A DNA stretch of 64,000 nt from Viola odorata (lineage: Eukaryota > Streptophyta > Magnoliopsida > Malpighiales > Violaceae): the NCBI GenBank assembly GCA_963691705.1, contig OY829542.1, positions 59,048,427-59,112,426 of the forward strand, written 5' to 3'. The translations under genes were made by a program, and so were the position numbers. This document shows, piece by piece, positions 33,560-46,188 of this stretch (the stretch's first letter is position 1; each line of letters starts with the position of its first letter). Below the pieces are notes generated by a model. The model worked only from the letters and a program-made list of their open reading frames with translations, was not told where the DNA came from and did no database searches.

Positions 33560-34010
33560 AAAATATTTCTAATAATCTATAAGACATTATGTTTATACTC
33601 AACTAAATACATGTTTGTAAAATAAAATAAATAATTAAAAATTAAAATTAAGAAAATATAAGATAAACCTTGGTTTTTGTGAAGTGTGCACCATCTAATA
33701 GAAATGTATAATAAATTGAAGATTTGTAAACACTTAATATAAAGGATTGTGCTAAAATAACTTTTCAAATTCTTAAACATTGTCTTTTCAAATTCCACCA
33801 CTAATATTTTAATTAAATTGTATTAAAAGAATTAATTATATAAATTAAATAGAGTAACAAAAGGTTTTTGAAGTTATGAAAGATTTTTATTTCTTTTTAT
33901 TATCATGTGTTAAATTCTAAGGTATCAAAGTAATGACACATGACATTATAAAAGAGTTTTAGAAATCAAGCAAACAAGTGAGTTTTACGGCATAACTTTT
34001 ATATTTATAT
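33560..34010 (+). repeat. Tandem duplication, copy 2 (uninterrupted)
   Basis: Matches the split copy at 31605-33520 in the same orientation, with roughly 80 percent identity by eye. It contains neither insertion and so preserves the two empty sites near 33670 and 33715. Confidence 0.85.
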
Positions 34011-34897
34011 AGATATAAATAGTAAATCAAACTAAATCTTAAATTAGGAAATCGCTTACTGAAATTGGGGTAATTATACCGTACACTAAGTGCACTATGT
34101 TACTCCATTTTAGGATTAGTGGTTACAGATTAGACGGATATTGTATAATTTATATATTACATATTAATTACTTTATAATTTTTAGGAGGTTAGTTAGTAT
34201 TTTTTAATTATAGTTTTTATCTTTCTTATAAGTTATAAAGTTTAACCTAATTATTTTAAAGCATGTTAATTTTAGATAATTTAATTTAAAGGTAAATAAT
34301 TAATATGGAGAGATAATTACTGAAATGTAAGTATATTGGGAGGAAGTATTAGCAGTAGCTACTACATCAGTATAAGGTCGGCGCCATATGGTCGCCGCCT
34401 CATTCAAAACACTATTTATTCAACTCACTACTACGCCCTTACTGATTCGATATACCAAATCCGATACCACACGCCGACTCCGATACAATTAGGTATTGCT
34501 TCTTTCGTTCTTTTCTTCTTGCCCTGTTTTTTTCATTACCGTCTCTTAAGATTTTCAGCCTCGAAACCCTATAATGCTCAGAACGAGAATAATTTCATAC
34601 TCAGTAAAATTATAAAGGATAGCTAAAGATAGGAAAAGAAAACTTTTATTTTTGTGTTTTTCCCAATGTTAGTGTTTTTTTTTCCTGGGTATATATCTAG
34701 TTTGTTATTTGTTATATTTAGAATGCTAATAATTAATTGTTACTGTTGTTGTTTGACAATTCATAATTCTGTACCATGCTGTGATAAATTTCTAATTAGG
34801 TTATCATTCTTTGAATCTTTTTGTCTTTTTTCTTTCACCTTAGTAATTCACGATCTTTTATGTGAATGCAGCAGGGGAGGGGGTTTTTTCTTCTAGA
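34011..34897 (+). promoter_or_regulatory. Upstream and leader region of the RING-like gene
   Basis: AT-rich until about 34330. The segment 34370-34490 has mixed composition and is followed by AATTAGGTATTGC, so it may be a leader exon with a donor at about 34493. A splice acceptor TGTGAATGCAG at 34861-34871 precedes the start codon by about 27 bp, supporting a leader intron of about 380 bp. Confidence 0.45.
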
Positions 34898-37050
34898 ATG
34901 GAGGACAATGGTCATGCCATGCCTTGCCCTCCAAGCTATTTCTGTGATGTTGAACCCTCAAAGATTGGTGGTTCTGGGCACAAGTTCCCTTTGCAACCAA
35001 TCGCCGGTGGCGGCACTCAATTATCTGCTGCAGATGTTCAAGAATCATCGGCAAGAATCAAGAATCGGCAAAACATCAAGAAATTTAGGACTTACCAAGC
35101 GAAATTAGCGAAAGATCCTCCTGCTGCTAGGGCAAAAAGAAGAAGGAACAAGGACAGGATTCATTCAGGTAAATTATATGTCCCAACCAAAAACCCAGAA
35201 CCCTTCAGGGACATGGCATGAAAATTAATTTGTTACAAGAGATGCTGCATAACATTAATAGATCCTAGCTGCTTCCTCTTTGAAAAGCTGCGGTAAGAGG
35301 CGTTCTCGTGCCAATTCAAGAAGATGCATCTTGATGTTATAAATGTTAGGGAGTGATCTACTTTCTGTCAGAGAGATCGATCGATCGATGCTAATCTGTA
35401 ATATTCTTAGGTTTCTTGATTGCTAAAGTAATAGCCATTGTCTCTGTCCAGCCAGTTTGCTCTCACATGCTTAAGAATCCCAAAAGAACAAACAGAGTTA
35501 GGAATCTTGTTTAAACAATTTATATGCATGAAGTTAGCTGCATTGATGCTGATGGAAACTTTCTTTCAACCACTTGCAGGTAAACCGGGTCAAGCTCATA
35601 AGCATCAGACTATTCCAAAAAGCAAATTCTCAGCAGAATCTCTTAAAACAACCGAAGAAAACCGGAAGAAAGTAGCCTCTCCAGCTCCAAAGCAGGTTTG
35701 GAGGGTAAAGGAAAAAGCAGAACCTTCAAAATCACAAGATACAAAGGTTCCTCCATCCATTAGGGAAAATATGAGACCTTCAGAAAATGCGATGAAATCA
35801 TTGCCAGAAGTTCAACAATCAGTAAAAGGAAAGGCAGATTCAGCTAAATCACCTGTACAAGGGAGTTCGTCCAAAAGCATCCATCAAGGTCGACGCGCTC
35901 GAAAGAACAAATATCCTGCAGAAGCTACTGAGAAGAGTGGAAAACAGACATCTACAGCTCCGAAGCAAGTTATTCCGGTAAAGAAAAAGAGACTAGCTTC
36001 AAACAATGCATTAAATTCACCGTCTGATGTTCGAAAAGCAAGAGAAAAGACGCAACCTTTGGATGCTGTAATGGCAAGAGATATGACAGAACCTTCTATG
36101 GAAACATTTAAACTTGGAGCTGTGGAAACACTCTCTAAATTGTCTTCTCGAATGAATCCACCTGAGAAAGCTCAACAGAAAGTGGAGCCTGCAAGAGCCG
36201 TTAAAAAAACTAGAAACCAATCACCTCCAGCTCCAAATCAGTCCTTTAAGGCAAAGGGAAAGAGAAAACCTGCCAAGGAGAAAGCCAAACCTGCAAAAGA
36301 GAAGGCAAAACCCTCGAATGTGTCAAAATCGGCAAAACCCTCAAATGCGCCATCAAAATCATCCTCAAAACCAAGTCCTTCCAGGCGGCGGCAGCAGGTA
36401 AAACAGGCCGCTGGCCAAGAATATAGCATTGAGTGGCATGATAAAGATACTCAAGGTATGCCTGAACACCTCCTTTCAAGTTATTTTCCCATTCAAAGTA
36501 GTTCCTCATCAGCCACAACTGTTCAAGATTGTTTTTCTTGTATTAGCTCCTATAGTCAGCACTAGCTCATCATATCTAGGTTTTTAGGAGAGTAAATTAC
36601 TTTTACCTATGGAACTGGGGCACTGAATGACAAACACCTGCAGGGGAATCTGAATTTCAGAATTTCTATAGATAATTTTGATAAAAAATAGGACCAAAAA
36701 AAGTTTGGAGCGTATCTTTTACAATCGCATTCTTATGCAGCATACACTTATTTTGACACTTATCCTGATTAACTGATTGAATAACATGGTTTCAATGTTT
36801 TGCAGATATGGTTGAAGAGATTGGACAGGGGTGTTTATTTTGTGAGAAGGATCTCATATATTCACCATTAACATCGAACAAGGAGAACACCTATGAGGAG
36901 GCCATCTACAAGGAAGCCGAGTCTTGCAAACTTCCAGACGCTGCTGTTCTCCCTTGTGGCCATGCTTTCCATGTCCTGTGCTTGGAGGGTATTTTGTCAG
37001 AAGACCAAATGAAGGATCCTTTGTGCTTTTTATGTGCCAGCTTATGCTAA
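34898..37050 (+). CDS. Lysine-rich protein with a C-terminal RING-like zinc finger
   Basis: Three coding exons, 34898-35168, 35580-36455, 36806-37050, join in frame to 463 residues. Residues 1-90 include a basic block (RIKNRQNIKKFRTYQAK...RAKRRRNKDRI). Residues 91-380 are disordered, rich in Lys, Ser and Pro, with repeated PAPKQ, PAPNQ and AKPAKEK words, resembling DNA- or chromatin-binding tails. The C-terminus has CLFC, a 30-residue gap containing one more Cys, then LPCGHAFHVLC, and ends with CFLC, a RING-type ligand pattern ending at the last residue. Such domains act in ubiquitin transfer. I do not recognise the named family. The ATG at 34898 is chosen because it follows the leader acceptor; another in-frame ATG at 34862 lies in the presumed intron. 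Confidence 0.82.
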
Positions 37051-37101
37051 GTTTCATCCTTTAGCCTATTTCCTCTGTTATCAGATGAAAAAGAATACAT
37101 G

Positions 37102-38100
37102 TAAGAATGATGGGTTAATGACAGTTTTGGTACCTGCAGTCTAATTGATTGATTTATTTCATCCCTCTATTTTTTAAAAATAGTATTTCATTCTTCCACT
37201 CTATTTTTATGTTGGATTTCAGCCCTCACCCTAACACCATCCAAATTTTCCGTCCATTTTGCGTGAAACGACGTCGTTTTACTACTTAGGAGCGTAAGCT
37301 CCGTCGTTTGGACCGCGTGACAAGTCGTTTTGAGCGTAAATTAATTTTATAAAGTTACAAAAATAATATAATTAATTTTAAAAATTCAGAAAAATAATTT
37401 ACTTAATTTGAAAATTCCAAAAAGATATTGTAATTAATTTGAAAATTCCAGAAAAATAATATAATTAAATTTAAAAATTCAGAAAATAATGTAATTAATT
37501 TTAAAGATTAGGAAAAAAAATTAAAAAATCCTCCTATATTTATAATTTTGTTAGATATTTTGTGATTGATTTGTTGGTTTTGGTGGTGGTTTAATGGTGA
37601 TTGAGGATGGAGGTTGTTGATTTGGCGCCGATGGCGGTGGTTGGCCGGCGGCAATGGGGTTGTGGCGAGGAGGATTTTTTAATTTTTTTTCCTAATCTTT
37701 AAAATTAATTACATTATTTTTTTGGATTTTTAAATTTAATTACATTATTTTCTGTAATTTTCAAATTAATTACAATATCTTTTTGGAATTTTCAAATTAA
37801 GTAAATTATTTTTCTGAATTTTTAAAATTAATTATATTATTTTTGTAAATTTTAAAATTAATTTACGCTCAAAACGACGTGTCACGCGGTCCAAACGACG
37901 GAGCTTACGCTCCCAAGTAGTAAAACGACGTCGTTTCACGCAAAATGGACGGAAAATTTGGATGGCGTTAGGGTGAGGGCTGAAATCCAACATAAAAATA
38001 GAGTGGAAGGATGAAATACTATTTTTTTTAAATAGAGGGATAAAATAAATCAATCAATTAGACTGCAAGTACCAAAACTCTCATTAACTCTAAGAATGAT
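37102..38100. mobile_element. Mutator-like inverted-repeat element with 10 bp target duplication
   Basis: 979 bp element at 37112-38090 between TAAGAATGAT repeats at 37102-37111 and 38091-38100. The left end reads GGGTTAATGACAGTTTTGGT; the right end read backwards is GAGTTAATGAGAGTTTTGGT. Arms extend about 250 bp with matching CCGTCCATTTTGCGTGAAAC blocks, then AT-rich inner arms built on AAATTCAGAAAAATAATNTA units. The loop at about 37560-37680 is GC-richer (GGTGGTGGTT, GGCGGCAATGG). No transposase frame. It sits just after the RING-like gene's stop codon and may lie in its 3' untranslated region. Confidence 0.93.
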
Positions 38101-38866
38101 CTATAAAGAAATGCAACGAATTCTTCGGAGAAACACATGTACTGTAGTATACAATGGTCAAAGGTGCACACTGTCACTTCAAATTTTCACTGAAGAATGA
38201 CAACAATCATATTCCCGTCCTAAAAAAAATGATTGTTTTTAAAAATGATTGTTTATTATTTTCAATATATTAGAGAATCAAAATTAGACAAACGATTAAG
38301 AACAATGAGCTAGAAATGAGTTAGAAACACATCAAAATCTATACGTTTTTAGTTTACTTTTTTTTCCTTAGTTAAACTAATTAAGGCAGAATCCTGTTAA
38401 AAAAAAACTTGATCATCTGGTACTATTCAGGGCAGAATCTGTTAAAAAAATACTTGTTCATTTTGTGGGAACAATAATTTACATTCCCATTTACAATTCT
38501 GTTACAAAAGAAAACGAAAACGAAAACGGAAAAATAGAGCCGGTAATTGCCACGTAAAGAAGACAGAAAAAAACTATAGAAATTAAAGCGAAAGCAGCAT
38601 TTCATCCCACATAACAACAATAAACAACCAGACTATAACCACATGAGATCTGTACATGGGACATTTACCAGGATTCTTCATCAAAACTAATTTTCCGAAT
38701 CCGGCTTCCCACAGTTCACACCTGTGCAAGCACTTCCTCACACGGATAGTATTAAAAGCAAACCCAGATGAGAATCTTTCACTTCACGACTCGAGGAAAG
38801 AGATTCAATTCAACACCTATAATATCAGGAAACTATCTACTGATTAATGACCATATATATAAACTA
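38101..38866. other. Spacer between convergent genes
   Basis: Holds 3' sequence of the RING-like gene on the left and the ASG1-like 3' untranslated region on the right (probably from about 38600). AT-rich with A runs; CTTGATCATCTGGTACTATTCAGGGCAGAATC and a similar AGGCAGAATCCTGTTAAAAAAAA are a short direct repeat at about 38385-38460. No gene seen. Confidence 0.4.
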
Positions 38867-41490
38867 CTATCTAGTTTGACTATCACCATCATCTTCCGAA
38901 ATGTCGAACAAGATCTTTGGAAGAGATGTGATTCGCGGGAGATGAAGCAGCAACTCCCCAAATGAGTCCTTCCTTGACATTCCCAGCACCTGCTTGCTCC
39001 CAGAAACGCCCTTCATAGCCGTCCCTTCTGGGCCTTTGATATCAGTTCTCTTCTTATTCTCAAGCTGCGATCCCGTGTTGGAGTTTAGTTGGTCCCCTTT
39101 CCCATTTTTAGAATCTTCAATGAAACTTTCCACATTAGCCTGCAAGTTCTGCGATTGGATAGGGTCCTGCTGCAGAAGGCAGCACAATGAGTTGACCCTT
39201 GCCATGAGCCTTTTCTCATCAGAAGATGTAGCTAGTTGGGTGTCGCTGAGGAGGTACTGCGCAATATCCTCCAACATGGCCTGGCCATCTGATCCTTCGG
39301 CAGAAAACTGCTGGTTTCCAGAGGTCATTTGCACTGAAATACAATTCTCAATGTGATTCATAAGATCCGACATGGACATGGATGGATGCATTCCTGGAAC
39401 TTTGACCTGATCCCAACTCCTTGTCCCCTTTGAATCAACAGCATCGCAGTGTCCACTCCCTTCAATTGCACAGACACCCATCTCTTATGTGAGAAAACTA
39501 ATCAGCCATTAGATGGGCTTAAAAAGTTAAAAATAAGCGTTTACCAATAGAATCTGTATTCTCATCACTAAAAATGAATAAAAGACACCACATTTATAGC
39601 AATTAAGAGCAATGCCAATAGGAACGTCAACATCGAAAACCTAAGTGGTAATTGGAACAGAGGATAGAAGAATAAATTGAAATAGCATAGATCCTTCTAA
39701 TAATGTTAAATAGTATGAAGCCCTTTTCTGAAATTAGAATGAAACTAGAGAAATCTGCACAACCAATAGCAAAGCTTAACATACCTGAGCTGGGAGAAGG
39801 AGGTTCTCGGGATACATATTCTGATGATGTACCAGCACCATCTCCTTTTTCAAACTCTACAGAAGATGATTGGGCTGCTGCAGATGGTGATGCATCTTGG
39901 GTGCCAGAAGTAAGAGATAATTTACCAGTCTGATTAAAATCTTGATCCTTTGCATCATCCAGATCCTCAAAGGCAGATGCACACTGTTCAAAATATGGTG
40001 AATCCAAATGTATCTCAGGCTGCTGACTCAGGAAATTCAAGCGCAAGTCACACTGGATCAACTTTTCAAAATGTTTATTGAGCAGTCCTTGTGGACACTG
40101 AAGAAAATGTTGCCTGGAAAACAAGGAAATAGTAGATTTTAGTGCAATTGCCTCACTTGTAAGAAGAAATTATTTGCATGGTCTAAAGTAAATAGTGAAA
40201 ACTGGTCTGCTTCGAATGCAAGTTCAGAATGGGAAAAATTAGAATCCAATGGAAACAGCAAGTTTTCACAACATAAATGCTATGACAGCCATAAATTTTG
40301 CCAGACAAATAAAAATGTGTTGTAAAGCATGTACATATATAGTTCTCGAGGACAAGCAAAAGCAGAATGAACTTAGAGATGCGGAATCAAGCAGATGGCA
40401 TTTCCAAAAGAAACAGATTATAAAGGATGAGATAACATAACATAACAAGTTCCTCCTAATAACTTGTTACCTATGTGTGCTTGCTTGACCATCAGTAAAA
40501 TCAGCAGTGGCCTGCCATAAGGTGTGCTTTCGTGGCTGTGGGTTGGTCTCCCTGAAGAAAAGTGGCTGCCTAGCCAGCTGCATCAAAAACACAACCAGTT
40601 AGGGGGAAATCCAATCAGCACAAACAACCAAAATATATACATATGGAAGCTCAGAAAGATGAGTGAAACTCAAAATCTTTACCACAATATTCAATGTTCC
40701 AGGTCCGTCATCAGGACAGTTGCCTTTGAGTGCCATGATATCAGACCACTGGAGTTCAATCTTACTCTTCAATCCACCTTCAAGCACTTCCCAAACCAAC
40801 TTATGCTTCGCAAAGTAACACTTGGCCACCAAATCCCCTTCATACCTCGATTTATACTGTCCTCCACCACCAACCAAACAACAAAACAGCAAGAAATCAA
40901 AACAATTCCAACACATTTTGGGAAAACCAAACCCTGAAAACACCCTAAAAAGAGTACATACCTCCCAACAGCCAATCCTGAGTATGGAAGCGGGGAAATT
41001 GGAAGCCTTAAGTTTATCGGTGGCCAGAGCAGCAGCTGATCCAGTAGATTTACCCTCCTTCTTCAGTGAAACCGCAGCAGGTGAAGAAGAGCTACAATTG
41101 GCGCTATCAGTAGGAGGAGTCCCTTGAGTAAGCCTCATTTGGATCAAATCCAAAAGCGAAGGGCTCTTCCTCAGCCGCAACCCCAACGGGCTTGGCTCGT
41201 CCAAAGGATTATATTGCGGCGGCGCCTGAGGAACACCACCATATGCATTAGCACCAGCACCCCACTGCTCATTACCAACAATTTCATTTATCAATCAGTA
41301 AACAATCGTCCTTTTTTCCCTAAAAAATGAAATTGAAAAATGAAAATTGTACCTGAGATAGCTTGGATCGCTTGTTGAGAGGTCCATGTTCTTCCTCTAA
41401 AAAATCTTCCGCGATCTCGAGCTTCACTGGAAGCTTGTTGGAGGCCGAAGACGCTGTCCCGCGTTCGGCGCGTAGGTTCCCAGAATTCAT
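38867..41490 (-). CDS. ASG1-like protein (Altered Seed Germination 1 family)
   Basis: Plant protein of unproven biochemistry, related to Arabidopsis ASG1 (At2g24100) and At4g30780; ASG1 is reported to respond to ABA and salt. Six exons, right to left: 41490-41353, 41264-40962, 40856-40683, 40577-40471, 40113-39785, 39483-38867. They join in frame to 1668 bp, 555 residues. The conserved core is LRLRKSPSLLDLIQMRL (about 75-91), then YEGDLVAKCYFAKHKLVWEV, WSDIMALKGNCPDDGPGTL, LARQPLFFRETNPQPRKHTL, and HFLQCPQGLLNKHFEKLIQC. The rest is low-complexity and acidic or serine-rich. I see no known catalytic motif. The short phase-1 exon junction near 39484 is the least certain splice site. Confidence 0.88.
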
Positions 41491-42622
41491 AAACTGCACC
41501 ATCAATCAATCAATTAAGGACGGACATCCGAGAAATCCGGATCAGAAAAAAAAATTCCTTTTTCTTCTCGGGAATCAAACAGGATTTGGATTTTGGATTT
41601 CTTTCAATAATTTCCTTGTTTGGATGTTGGGAAAATCGGGGAAATTGATTCTACGAAAACCCTAGAAGTAGGAAAGGAGAGAGAGGGGGCAAGGGGGGGA
41701 TTTTTACGCCTGGCTGGCTTGTGACGGACGGCCAGCACGTGCTGAAACCCGCGTTTTATAATTTTATTACCGTCGCCGCACGTGCGATTTTGACTGCGCC
41801 GTCATCGAAGTTACGGGGATGTCCTTCAGAAGAAGGAAAGCGAGGGGTAGTTTAGTCATTCGAACTGGATGCCTTAAAAATCACGTGCTGGCCGACAAGT
41901 ATGGGGGGCATGGATAAGGGTGGGGTCGGAGGTTGTTCTTACAAAATGACGGCGGTAGTTGCTTTGGTAGGGCGCGTGTCTGGAGAGCAGGAATTATGGG
42001 TCTTAGGATTTGACGCGTAAGAGCGGCGAGAGGAGTAATAATCCCGAGGAAAAGGAATTACAATACGGACGAGCCTATTATGTTACCTTATGAGCTCTCT
42101 CTATTATTGCTATAATAATTCCCAAAAATGCTTTCAAAATCTCTCTTTTTCTTCTTCTACAGCCTCTGTGACGAGATCCATTTCCTCCTCGTCGAATTGT
42201 TAGATTCATCAAATTGAATTAAACTGTTAAATTGTGAATTTTCATAATAGATGTCGTTTTTATAACACAAAAATAAGAATTCGATCTCTGGTATTTTAAT
42301 GATAATTAATAGTAATATTGGAGTTTTTTCATAGTGCTGTACTAATTTAAACAATAGTATGCAAAACCATTTTCAAACTAATTCCAGCTACACCAACTTG
42401 CAGTCTGCCGCAAGCAATAAAAGTGTATAACATACAAATATGATTAGCAAATACAGATTTCCAATATTTCCAGAAAAGTGAAACTTCAAGGCGACGAAAA
42501 ATAAACTAGCATTAATCGGATTATGAGAAGCAGATGATCGAGAGGAAACACCTTTTTGCTGGATGCCGAGTGTAGGAAACCAAAACCAATGAGATCATCC
42601 ACACATAATATGAGGATTGCTT
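41491..42622. other. ASG1-like promoter and downstream flank of plastid L35
   Basis: Contains the ASG1-like leader and promoter up to about 42050, with three CACGTG boxes, then AT-rich sequence and the L35 3' flank. The stretch 41690-42000 is GC-richer than most intergenic DNA here. No gene is seen. Confidence 0.5.
41736..41887. promoter_or_regulatory. Cluster of three G-boxes upstream of the ASG1-like gene
   Basis: CACGTG occurs at 41736-41741, 41779-41784 and 41882-41887, about 250-400 bp upstream of the ASG1-like start codon. The first and third share the longer CACGTGCTG. G-boxes with an ACGT core are bound by bZIP (ABF/AREB) and bHLH factors and often give ABA or light responses, which would fit the reported behaviour of ASG1. 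Function here is inferred. Confidence 0.6.
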
Positions 42623-43683
42623 CTAGGTTGCCTTTCTATTTACTTTCAAATATGGCAATGCACCGATCACATTGTCGTAGTCGCTCCTGTTAACTGCGAT
42701 CTGCAAAGAAGAAATTTAAAAAGGAGCTAAATAAGAGAACTTTCATACCGAAATCCCCAACAGCAAAGACTAACACAAAACCTGCAAGATAAACATTGAT
42801 ATCCAAACATAACTGGAAACGCCTTAAATTAAGTGAGTCGTAATAGTGAAACCCTCTTTCGTTGCTATATAGGAAACAATTGACAAGATTCTCAGAAGTC
42901 ATTTTAACTGGAATCAAATATGCATGAGGGACAGTTCAACGTAATTGCCAAGAATTTTGCATATTACAAACAATTCAACAAGTCCACAAGTTTACGGTAG
43001 AAAGTAGAAATGAGAGTCTTGTGTTTCTTAAAGAGGACTGAAATTTGTGTCTTAGCCTATTTTAGGCAAACGCAATGTTTCTAAATGTCCTATTTAAGGA
43101 ATTCCTATATTTAACTCAGAAGTCAAATGAAGTCTGTAAAGAGAAAAAACCAAGTTTTGTATACAGAAGCAGCATCAAGCCATCAACACAAGCCTCTACC
43201 CGTCACAATGACCCAAGTACTACCGTTAAGTTTTCTCACAATTTGGAGTTAAAAGGAGAGGAAGCAGAGTCTTAGAAACATTTAAATATTAATTCCAGAA
43301 GGAAGAAAGAGGGCTAAAACGTTTTTAGGAAGAGCAAAATAGGAGAAACGAAAGGAATAAGTGAGTAATTCAGGTTTAATTAAGAGAAACTTCAAGATTT
43401 ATCATAACATTGAATTCTTTTGAAGCCAAAACCCAGTCGATTTTCTTTTTTTCTCAAATTACAAGGAAAAGTTGTTGAGAGAACATAGAGACACGCTATT
43501 GAAGAGGCCATCAAAATAACAGAGGCTCTTTTGTTCGGTTGATCTGAAGCTTACCCATTGGAAAGATCCAAAGTACTAAGTTAAAGTATAATCCATCACT
43601 CTATCCCTGTTCTTGGATAGCATAAATGACCATTCTGTTGAAAGGATTTAACACACAAACCTAAATATCTAAATATAACAGCT

Positions 43684-43719
<36 letters not shown>

Positions 43720-45533
43720 AGTATGTTCTTGCTTCCTCAAAAGTTAAAACAGCAATTTTTTGTTTAAAAAAAACCCGCATGCATGCGGAAAGAATATCTT
43801 CAGGACTAAAGATGTAGACATGGCAAGGCACAAAAAAAGGAGCCAGCTATATCCATTGATTATTATTTGTTTTCACCTTTTATGCTACAAGAAAAATACT
43901 ATAAACACCTAAGAACTTCCACTACTAGAGACTGGCAGTGAAACCAAGCAGGGAAGAAAAATCAACACACCATTATTTCTTTAAGAGGGAAATCCAATCC
44001 AGCTGCTTGAGCAAGATAATGATTTTAAAGCCTTCCTTTCACTTTGTGAAACCAATCCCAGAATATTTGGAGTCAAGTATGAACAAAATGAAAACAATAT
44101 TTTTCATGGATCTAGTAACTTATTCAGTTCGACCAAAAAAAAGTAACTTATTCAGTAGCTTTCTGCTTTTTCCTCACCTATTATTACAGGTAACAAAGAG
44201 CTTCAGGAGTCTTTAAGAATCACACAATTATTTGCTCATATTTCTAAAACACAGAGTACTAGGGAAAGTGTTGACCAGAAAAAAAGGAGTTATAAGGTAC
44301 ATAACCAGCTACCAAAACTTTATCATAAGAAACCAAAAAAATAGAGAAGGATATAGCTTCTTTATAATACCCTCAGGCACATTATCCTCAATCAAATCCT
44401 AATTATTTCACCATTAAGGTGTAACCAAAACAAAAGAAAGTCGCATGCATTTTATATGATTATGCTTTCCTTGAACTTTTCAATAACAGATATCGCCTCT
44501 TCAGACAATGGTTAAACAACTCGGAGCCTGCATCATATATTCTCCATCTCCAAAATAATCAACACACCAGGAATTTAATAGCCTAATTCATCATTGTTTT
44601 AACTATTTCCATTTCTTGACATCTTGTACTTTCTTACCTGTTCCTCACTCCAATTCTTTCTTACCACATGGAAACGAATTACAGCATTGCAAGAATTGAC
44701 ACCGAAATAGGTTTCAATTAAAGCATATGCATTTCTCATATCTACTTCATCATGTCTGACATAACATAAAACCTTTTCATATAATCTAATAGACCAAGAA
44801 GGTTAGCCTATGAAAGCTACATTTGTACCTTAAGCACAAATATCTTAACAAAAAGAAAATTCACCTTTACAGATACAACCCCATCTAACAACTGAAAACC
44901 AAAACTTAGAACAGCTAGATTTCATTTTAGACAAGCTAAAGCAGCAAAGAGAACCTACCATTTTAGACAGCCTTAATTTCCTCTTAGTATTCTTCTTTCC
45001 CAGCAAATGCTGCTTCCCAGCTCTTCTCCGGACTATCTTCCCTCTGCCTGTCACCCTGAATCTCTTTGCTGATGCCTACGAACAAAACCTCAGAAAATTC
45101 ATAATTCATAATAACAAAAGGGCCACCAATTCGGTTACATCAACCGATACCACTGTAAAACATTCATCTTAAACATGACTTGAGCTTAAAGACTACGACT
45201 TTAAATTTTAGCATTAACCAACAACACCTACAAATCACAATTTAACCAACAAAAGAGGCAGAGAGAAAGGTTGACCTTGTGGGTTTTCATTTTGTAGCCT
45301 TTAGCAGCGAAAACGGTGAGGGACTGAAGCCTATGAGTGAGAGTGGTGACAGTGAGGGGCTTTAGAGGGAAGAACGAGCGAAACCCAGAAATGTTATGAG
45401 TGGAACTGAGTCTCAACGCATGGTTCACCTTGTTGAGAGGCGCAATTTGAGCTGACCCATATGCGAATCGAGTAGGGGACGGAGGCAATGGGCAGAGTCT
45501 CATATTGCAAGACAGCGTAGGTATATACGCCAT
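42623..45533 (-). CDS. RPL35: Plastid 50S ribosomal protein L35
   Basis: Bacterial-type L35 of the chloroplast large subunit. Three exons, right to left: 45533-45276, 45075-44959, 42700-42623; 453 bp, 150 residues. Residues 1 to about 80 form a Ser- and basic-rich chloroplast transit peptide with few acidic residues. The mature part starts near [20 protein letters not shown] and includes [18 protein letters not shown], both typical of L35, and ends with [19 protein letters not shown], the plastid C-terminal extension. Intron 2 is unusually long, about 2.26 kb, and the last exon is only 25 codons. In Arabidopsis, from memory, the L35 gene At2g24090 also neighbours ASG1 (At2g24100). A large transposon nest begins 175 bp upstream of the start codon. 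Confidence 0.95.
43687..43717. repeat. TA microsatellite
   Basis: About 15 uninterrupted TA units inside intron 2 of the plastid L35 gene. Confidence 0.95.
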
Positions 45534-46188
45534 TGATGAGAGTGTTTCGCTGCTACTGTTTCTTCGCTTTCTGGTTTATGGAGCTAAGAAGAAACAAGAC
45601 TGGCGACGTGGAGTGATATGGTGTGGATAACAGACACAACCAGAGAGAAACAAAGTGTCAAGTCCTATGCTTGCGGCTAAGGATGATGCGACATCATGGA
45701 TTTCCATTAGGGATGGCAATTAGGCGGATAGGCAGCGGGTAAGCACTATTCATACCCGCACCTGCAAATTTGCGGGTAATTTATACCCGCACCCGCATTC
45801 ATATGGAGCGGGTAAAAAAAAAAAAAAATTACCCGCGGATATCCGCGAATACCCACAAATTTAATTAAATTTCAAATTTTAATCAAATTAATATATATAA
45901 AAAAAATCCAACAACTGGTAAAGTAATAATCCATCAGCTACTCATATTCCAAATGAATGATGTTGGTAAAATCCTATCTTGAGTTAATTTATTTAACACC
46001 TGTGGGGAGTCCTTTTGCATTTAAATGAGTTCATTACAAGATCAAACATTTTAAGGAGACGAATAAATAAATTGGTGCTTTCCAATCTAGAAATCTGTTC
46101 GAAGTGAAGAAGTGTCTTAACTTTTGCTGATGGATAATAATGCTTATACTGTGTCTTTGTCTATGATACATACTCGAAGGATAAAGGG

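Noticed and set aside
43687..43717. TA run as a promoter or TATA cluster
   Set aside because: It is a plain microsatellite inside an intron of a minus-strand gene.
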